Assembly (NCBI GenBank): GCA_964565715.1
Contig: CAZMGG010000084.1
Span: 1 to 25,194, forward strand
DNA: 25,194 bases
Source: CAZMGG01 sp964565715
GTDB taxonomy: Bacteria; Planctomycetota; UBA1135; UBA2386
Reading direction: 5' to 3'
The notes under the pieces are model-generated. The model searched no databases, was not told the origin of the DNA, and worked only from the letters and a program-made list of their open reading frames with translations. Of this stretch, positions 21,498 through 25,194 are shown piece by piece; position 1 is the first letter of the stretch, and every line of letters starts with the position of its first letter. Position numbers and translations under genes: made by a program.

Positions 21498-23675
21498 ATG
21501 AGCCCCCTCCGCTCCCACCTCGTCGTTTTCCCGTTCCTGGCCGCGTTGCTGGCCACGTCGCTGCCCGGTCAGGAGCAACGGCCGCGCCTCGACCTCGAAC
21601 AGGCGCTGCGGCTCGCACCGGCCCTGCAGCAGGGACCACCGCCGACGCAGTGGACCCCGGATGGCAGCCTCGCCCGCCTCGACCGCTCCGGCGACGCCGC
21701 CGCCAACCACCGCTTGCTGCGCCTGCGTCCCGGCGCCGAGCCCGAGGCGCTCTGCGATGCCCGCACCGTGCTCGCGGCCCTGGGCACGCCGGTGGCCGAC
21801 GACGCCGACGCCGCCATGCCCGACTGGCGGTTCGTCACCGCCGACACGCTGCGCCTGAACCACCAGCACGCCGTGTACCACTGGCAGCTCGGTGCTGCCC
21901 GCGCCGAGCGCCGCCTCGCCCTGCCCGCCGAGGCCGAGGACGCGGTCTTCGCCAACGGCGACCAGCGGGTGGCCTTCCGCCTGCGGCACGATCTGCACGT
22001 GCTGGACCGCGAACGCGGCCTGCGCCGGCTCACCTGGGACGGCAGCCCCGACCTGGTCTACGGCGGCGCCGCCCACCGGGCCGAGTTCGGCATCCAGCAG
22101 GGCCTGCTCTGGAGCGGTGACGGCCGCCGGCTGCTGTTCTATCGCGAGGACCAGCGCGGCATCGCCGCAACGCCGCTGCTCGACAGCAGGGCCGAACCGC
22201 CGCAGCCGGTGCCGGGCCGCTACCCGGTGGCCGGCTCCCGCCATTCGCGCGTCACCGTCGGCGTGTTCGACGCCGCCGACCAGTCCCTGCGCTGGCTCGA
22301 ACACGACTCGGACGCCGACCGCTACTGGACCAACCTCGCCTTCACGCCGGACGGCACCCAGATCCTGGTGGCCCTGGTCGAACGCGGCCAGGATCGCCTT
22401 GAGCTGGTGCGGTTCGACGCCACCACCGGCCGTCGCGGACCGACCCTGTTCCCCGAGTCCGATCCCGAATGGGTCGAGCCCGAGCACCCGCCGCGCTGCC
22501 TGCCCGACGGCCGCTTCCTCTGGCTGTCACCCCGCGACGGCTTCCGTCACGTCTACCTCTACGACCAGGACGGCCGCCAGCTGGCCCAGGTCACCCGCGG
22601 CGCCTTCGACGTGCAGGCCGTCCTCGGCCTCGACCAGGCCGGCACCGGCCTCTGGTTCCACGCCGCCGGCGAGGATCCGCGCCAGCGCCACCTGTTCCAC
22701 GCCAGCCTCGACGGCCAGCACATCCAGCAGGTGACCCGTGAGCGCGGCTGGCACGACTGCCGCCTGTCGCCCCGCGGCGACGCCGCCCTCGACACCTGGA
22801 GCTCCCACACGCAGCCGCCCACCCAGGCCGTGGTCGAACTGGCCACCGGCGCCGCCACGCCGCTGCCGGCGGACCCCGACCCCCTGGCCGGCCTCGAACT
22901 GCCGGGCCAGCGCTTCTTCCAGGTCCGCACCGCCGAGGGCATCGTGCTCTACGGCCACCTGCTCCTGCCACCGGGCCTGCAGGAGGACCGCCGCCACCCG
23001 GTGCTGCTCTACGTCTACGGCGGCCCCCACGTGCAGCTCGTGCAGGACCGCTGGCTCGGCGGCGCCCCGCCCTGGCTCGCCGCCCTCGCCGGCGAAGGCT
23101 ACGTCGTCTGCCGCCTCGACAACCGCGGCACCCCCAACCGCGGCAGCGCCTTCGAGCAGGCCATCTTCCGCCGCTTCGGCGACCTCGAGGTGCAGGACCA
23201 GATGCTCGCCGTCGAACACCTGCGCACGCTGCCCTTCGTCGATCCGGCCCGCATCGGCGTCCACGGCTGGTCGTTCGGCGGCTACCTCACCCTGCGCCTC
23301 CTGCTCGCCCAGCCCGACGCGTTCGCCTGCGGCATCAGCGGCGCGCCGGTCACCGACTGGGCCCTCTACGAGACCGGCTACACCGAGCGCTACATGGACA
23401 CCCCGCAGGAGAACCCCGACGGCTACCGCGCCGCGAGCTGCCCGCCGCTCGCCGGCAGGTTGAAGGCCGAACTCCTGCTGGTGCACCCCAGCGACGACCG
23501 CACCGTCCTGTTCGCCCACAGCCTGCGCTTCCTCGACGCCTGCATCGACGCCGGCACCTACCCCCGCTTCTTCACCTACCCGATGCAGCAGCACGGCCTG
23601 CGCGGCGCCGACCGCAGTCACTTCCTGCGCCTGCTGAAGCGCTTCCTGGACGAGCGCCTGCGCCCCGGCGCCTGA
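21498..23675 (+). CDS. S9 family dipeptidyl peptidase IV-like serine peptidase, exported
   Basis: A 725-residue prolyl-oligopeptidase-family enzyme with a signal peptide (MSPLRSHLVVFPFLAALLAT, cleavage near LPGQ). Residues about 90-450 form the DPP IV N-terminal beta-propeller, with HRAEFGIQQGLLWSGDGRRL, YWTNLAFTPDG and FRHVYLYDQDG. The C-terminal alpha/beta hydrolase domain has HPVLLYVYGGPHVQLV, the nucleophile in HGWSFGGYL (Ser592), the acid in HPSDDRTV (Asp666) and the His in MQQHGLRG (His699), a full triad. Such enzymes release dipeptides from the N-terminus of peptides outside the cytoplasm, usually X-Pro. The paired Glu residues that hold the substrate N-terminus in DPP IV are not obvious, since only one Glu appears in HRAEFG, so the specificity may differ. 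Confidence 0.92.
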   Translation: MSPLRSHLVVFPFLAALLATSLPGQEQRPRLDLEQALRLAPALQQGPPPTQWTPDGSLARLDRSGDAAANHRLLRLRPGAEPEALCDARTVLAALGTPVADDADAAMPDWRFVTADTLRLNHQHAVYHWQLGAARAERRLALPAEAEDAVFANGDQRVAFRLRHDLHVLDRERGLRRLTWDGSPDLVYGGAAHRAEFGIQQGLLWSGDGRRLLFYREDQRGIAATPLLDSRAEPPQPVPGRYPVAGSRHSRVTVGVFDAADQSLRWLEHDSDADRYWTNLAFTPDGTQILVALVERGQDRLELVRFDATTGRRGPTLFPESDPEWVEPEHPPRCLPDGRFLWLSPRDGFRHVYLYDQDGRQLAQVTRGAFDVQAVLGLDQAGTGLWFHAAGEDPRQRHLFHASLDGQHIQQVTRERGWHDCRLSPRGDAALDTWSSHTQPPTQAVVELATGAATPLPADPDPLAGLELPGQRFFQVRTAEGIVLYGHLLLPPGLQEDRRHPVLLYVYGGPHVQLVQDRWLGGAPPWLAALAGEGYVVCRLDNRGTPNRGSAFEQAIFRRFGDLEVQDQMLAVEHLRTLPFVDPARIGVHGWSFGGYLTLRLLLAQPDAFACGISGAPVTDWALYETGYTERYMDTPQENPDGYRAASCPPLAGRLKAELLLVHPSDDRTVLFAHSLRFLDACIDAGTYPRFFTYPMQQHGLRGADRSHFLRLLKRFLDERLRPGA

Positions 23676-23683
23676 CGGGCGCC
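23667..23683 (+). terminator. hairpin overlapping the stop of the DPP IV-like gene
   Basis: GGCGCC (23667-23672), loop TGACG containing the stop codon, GGCGCC (23678-23683), followed by TT. A six-pair stem with a five-base loop; terminator or chance in GC-rich DNA. Confidence 0.3.
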
Positions 23684-23812
23684 TTCCGCAACCCGAAGCG
23701 CCGCGCTCCCTTGCATCCGCTCCCCTGGCCCCCGGCCGGGGCTCGTGCGGCGGACCGCCACAGCGTCACCCCTGGCGCGCCCCCCGCCATCGCGGTTAGA
23801 ACCCCGCCGCTC

Positions 23813-23835
23813 GGCGTGAAGGCGTTCTTCACGCC
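23813..23835 (+). promoter_or_regulatory. perfect inverted repeat in the leader of the secreted Met-rich protein
   Basis: GGCGTGAAG pairs with CTTCACGCC, extended by G-T across the loop CGT, to give about ten pairs. It lies 24 bases before the ATG at 23860 and ends 15 bases before AAGGAG. It could be an operator or a leader hairpin; a TTAGAA at 23796-23801 upstream is a weak -10. Confidence 0.35.
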
Positions 23836-23859
23836 ATCTCTCGTCACCGAAGGAGTTCC

Positions 23860-25047
23860 ATGCGTATCCCCTGCCTTGCCCCTGCAGTGTTCGCGCTCGC
23901 CCTGGCACCGTCCCTCACCGCCCAGTACGTGTCCGACTGCGAGTCCCTCACCGCCTCGGCCGCCGGCACCCTGCTCACCGGCCAGGACGGCTACTTCAAC
24001 CCGGTGGCCGGTTCCAACGACTGGCGCGCCTACACCTACGCCGGCAACCCGCTCGGCATCCCGCAGAATCCAAACGGCGGCAGCCAGTTCATCGCCGGCA
24101 CCAGCCTCGGCGGCACCGGGCTCGCCCGCGCCCAGCGCAACATCACCTTTGGCACCACCACCGCGTGGAGCTACTCGTGGGACTTCTGCGGCGCGTTCGT
24201 CGGCACGCTGCCCACCGCCGAGTATCTCGGCAGCTTCTCCGAGCAGCCCTCCACCACCAACCGCAACTTCAACCTGCTGCTGTCCTGGGGCAGCAACACC
24301 ACCTCGGGCGTCGCCTTCAACATCGCCACCCAGGTCTACAACGCCGCCGGCACCGCCCAGGCCATCGCCGCCGTCCCGCACCCGGCGTTCCAGAACCTGC
24401 AGCCGCTGAACTGGTACCGCATCGAGGCGGTGTTCGACTTCGCCAGCAACACGGTGACGTATCTCGCCCTCACCAACCTGACCACCAACGCCCGCGACGT
24501 GCACTGGCCAACGGGCTGGTACCTGCTGGGCGGCGCCGCGCCGACCCAGGCCCTGCCCACCGCCTTCCGCTTCTTCGCCGGCGGCGGCAACACCGGCGGC
24601 GGCAACACCTTCGCCGCCGACAACATCCGCATCGAGCCGGCCCCGCTCTCGGACCACGGCCCGGGCTGCCCCGCCACCGGCGGCATGCCGCCCCACCTGA
24701 TGGGCACCGACCCGATGCTGGGCTCGATGTTCATGTCGATGGCCCACGTGAACGCACACCATGGCACGGGCTTCATGGCCACCGGCCTGTCGGATGCGAT
24801 GCACGGCAGCTCGCCGCTGCCAATCGACCTGGGCAACCTGGGCGCGCCGGGCTGCTTCGTGCGGGTCTCGCCGGACATCGTCGTGATGGCGCCGGTGCAG
24901 CACGGCATGGCGATGTACATGTTCTCGATCCCGAACGCGGCAGGGCTGACCGGCATCCGGTTCTACCACCAGTTCCTGTACGTGGATCCGACGGCGAACG
25001 CGCTCGGCGCGGCGATGAGCAACTCGCTGCGCGGCTGCTTCCACTAG
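23860..25047 (+). CDS. secreted protein with Met/His-rich planctomycete-type C-terminal domain
   Basis: A 395-residue exported protein with signal peptide MRIPCLAPAVFALALAPSLT ending TAQ. Residues about 23-260 begin YVSDCESLTA and include GFNLLLSWGSNT-like strands (NRNFNLLLSWGSNT) and FAADNIRIEPAP, a jelly-roll-like layout. From residue 262 (PLSDHGPGCP) comes a C-terminal module with the Gly-Cys pattern GPGCPATGG and GAPGCFVRVSPD common in secreted planctomycete proteins. Here the module is unusually rich in Met and His: 13 Met and 9 His in 134 residues, with clusters such as MLGSMFMSMAHVNAHH and HGMAMYMF. That could bind copper or another soft metal (inference) or reflect hydrophobic-core drift. 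AAGGAG before the ATG supports the start. The gene is followed by a terminator-like hairpin. Confidence 0.85.
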   Translation: MRIPCLAPAVFALALAPSLTAQYVSDCESLTASAAGTLLTGQDGYFNPVAGSNDWRAYTYAGNPLGIPQNPNGGSQFIAGTSLGGTGLARAQRNITFGTTTAWSYSWDFCGAFVGTLPTAEYLGSFSEQPSTTNRNFNLLLSWGSNTTSGVAFNIATQVYNAAGTAQAIAAVPHPAFQNLQPLNWYRIEAVFDFASNTVTYLALTNLTTNARDVHWPTGWYLLGGAAPTQALPTAFRFFAGGGNTGGGNTFAADNIRIEPAPLSDHGPGCPATGGMPPHLMGTDPMLGSMFMSMAHVNAHHGTGFMATGLSDAMHGSSPLPIDLGNLGAPGCFVRVSPDIVVMAPVQHGMAMYMFSIPNAAGLTGIRFYHQFLYVDPTANALGAAMSNSLRGCFH

Positions 25048-25068
25048 CCGCCGGTCCCCTGACGATCC

Positions 25069-25094
25069 CGGCCGCCGCTTCCCAGCGGCGGCCG
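25069..25094 (+). terminator. terminator-like hairpin after the secreted Met-rich protein
   Basis: GGCCGCCGCT, loop TCCC, AGCGGCGGCC form ten perfect pairs, with one more C-G outside. It lies 21 bases after the stop at 25047 and 23 bases before the tRNA gene. No T-run follows. Confidence 0.55.
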
Positions 25095-25117
25095 CCGGCG
25101 CTACCGTTCCGGCCCGT

Positions 25118-25194
25118 CGGGCCGTAGCGCAGTCTGGTAGCGCACATGGTTTGGGACCATGAGGTCGTGGGTTCGAATCCCACCGGCCCGACCA
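25118..25194 (+). tRNA. tRNA-Pro (anticodon UGG)
   Basis: A full 77-nt cloverleaf: acceptor CGGGCCG with CGGCCCG, bases TA at 8-9, D-arm GCGC/GCGC around AGTCTGGTA, anticodon stem CATGG/CCATG with loop TTTGGGA (anticodon TGG), variable loop AGGTC, T-arm GTGGG/CCCAC around TTCGAAT, discriminator A, and an encoded CCA. It closely resembles E. coli tRNA-Pro(UGG) from memory. It ends exactly at the last base of the window. Confidence 0.97.

Noticed and set aside
25118..25194. tRNA-Pro as an integration site for a mobile element
   Set aside because: No integrase, direct repeat of the tRNA end or composition shift is visible on the left side; anything to the right is outside the window.

Overview
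This is a very GC-rich bacterial window with densely packed genes and no gene-free stretch above about 190 bases. It most likely comes from an uncultured member of the Planctomycetota. That assignment is an inference. It rests on three secreted proteins with a signal peptide ending in Ala-Gln and a related Gly/Cys-rich C-terminal domain of a type I associate with that phylum, on weak use of Shine-Dalgarno sites, and on a pseudopilin cluster with a Gln/Thr/Val repeat protein. A 10-base N run inside one gene shows that this is a draft assembly.

Layout. 1-777 (minus) holds a TPR/AAA+ ATPase cut short at the window edge. 950-7262 (plus) holds a secreted beta-propeller-like protein, a small exported protein, ATP-type PEP carboxykinase (pckA), a secreted Gly-rich protein and a DUF885 metallopeptidase-like protein. 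7412-8002 (plus) is the most striking locus: one reading frame with two in-frame UGA codons, read here as an exported tandem HMA-like selenoprotein. Each UGA is followed by a SECIS-like hairpin, and the gene has its own promoter with repeated ACTTCCG elements. 8092-9934 holds a divergent pair, an AlkD-like DNA glycosylase (minus) and a YheT-like hydrolase (plus). 9941-11922 holds a divergent lipoprotein (minus) and an RhlE-type DEAD-box helicase (plus). 12026-13717 (minus) is a second DEAD-box helicase with a DbpA-like C-terminal domain.

13793-21324 (minus) is a long co-directional block. From upstream to downstream it encodes a PilX-like protein with a Gln/Thr/Val-rich repeat, a small single-pass membrane protein, two pseudopilins, an exported TPR protein, a Gfo/Idh/MocA-epimerase fusion and a GT4 glycosyltransferase. 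Several of these are coupled by ATGA overlaps. The first part looks like minor pseudopilins of a type II secretion or type IV pilus-like machine; its ATPase and platform protein are not in the window. The last two look like surface-sugar biosynthesis.

21498-25047 (plus) holds an S9 dipeptidyl-peptidase IV-like enzyme and a secreted protein with a Met/His-rich C-terminus. A complete tRNA-Pro(UGG) ends exactly at the last base.
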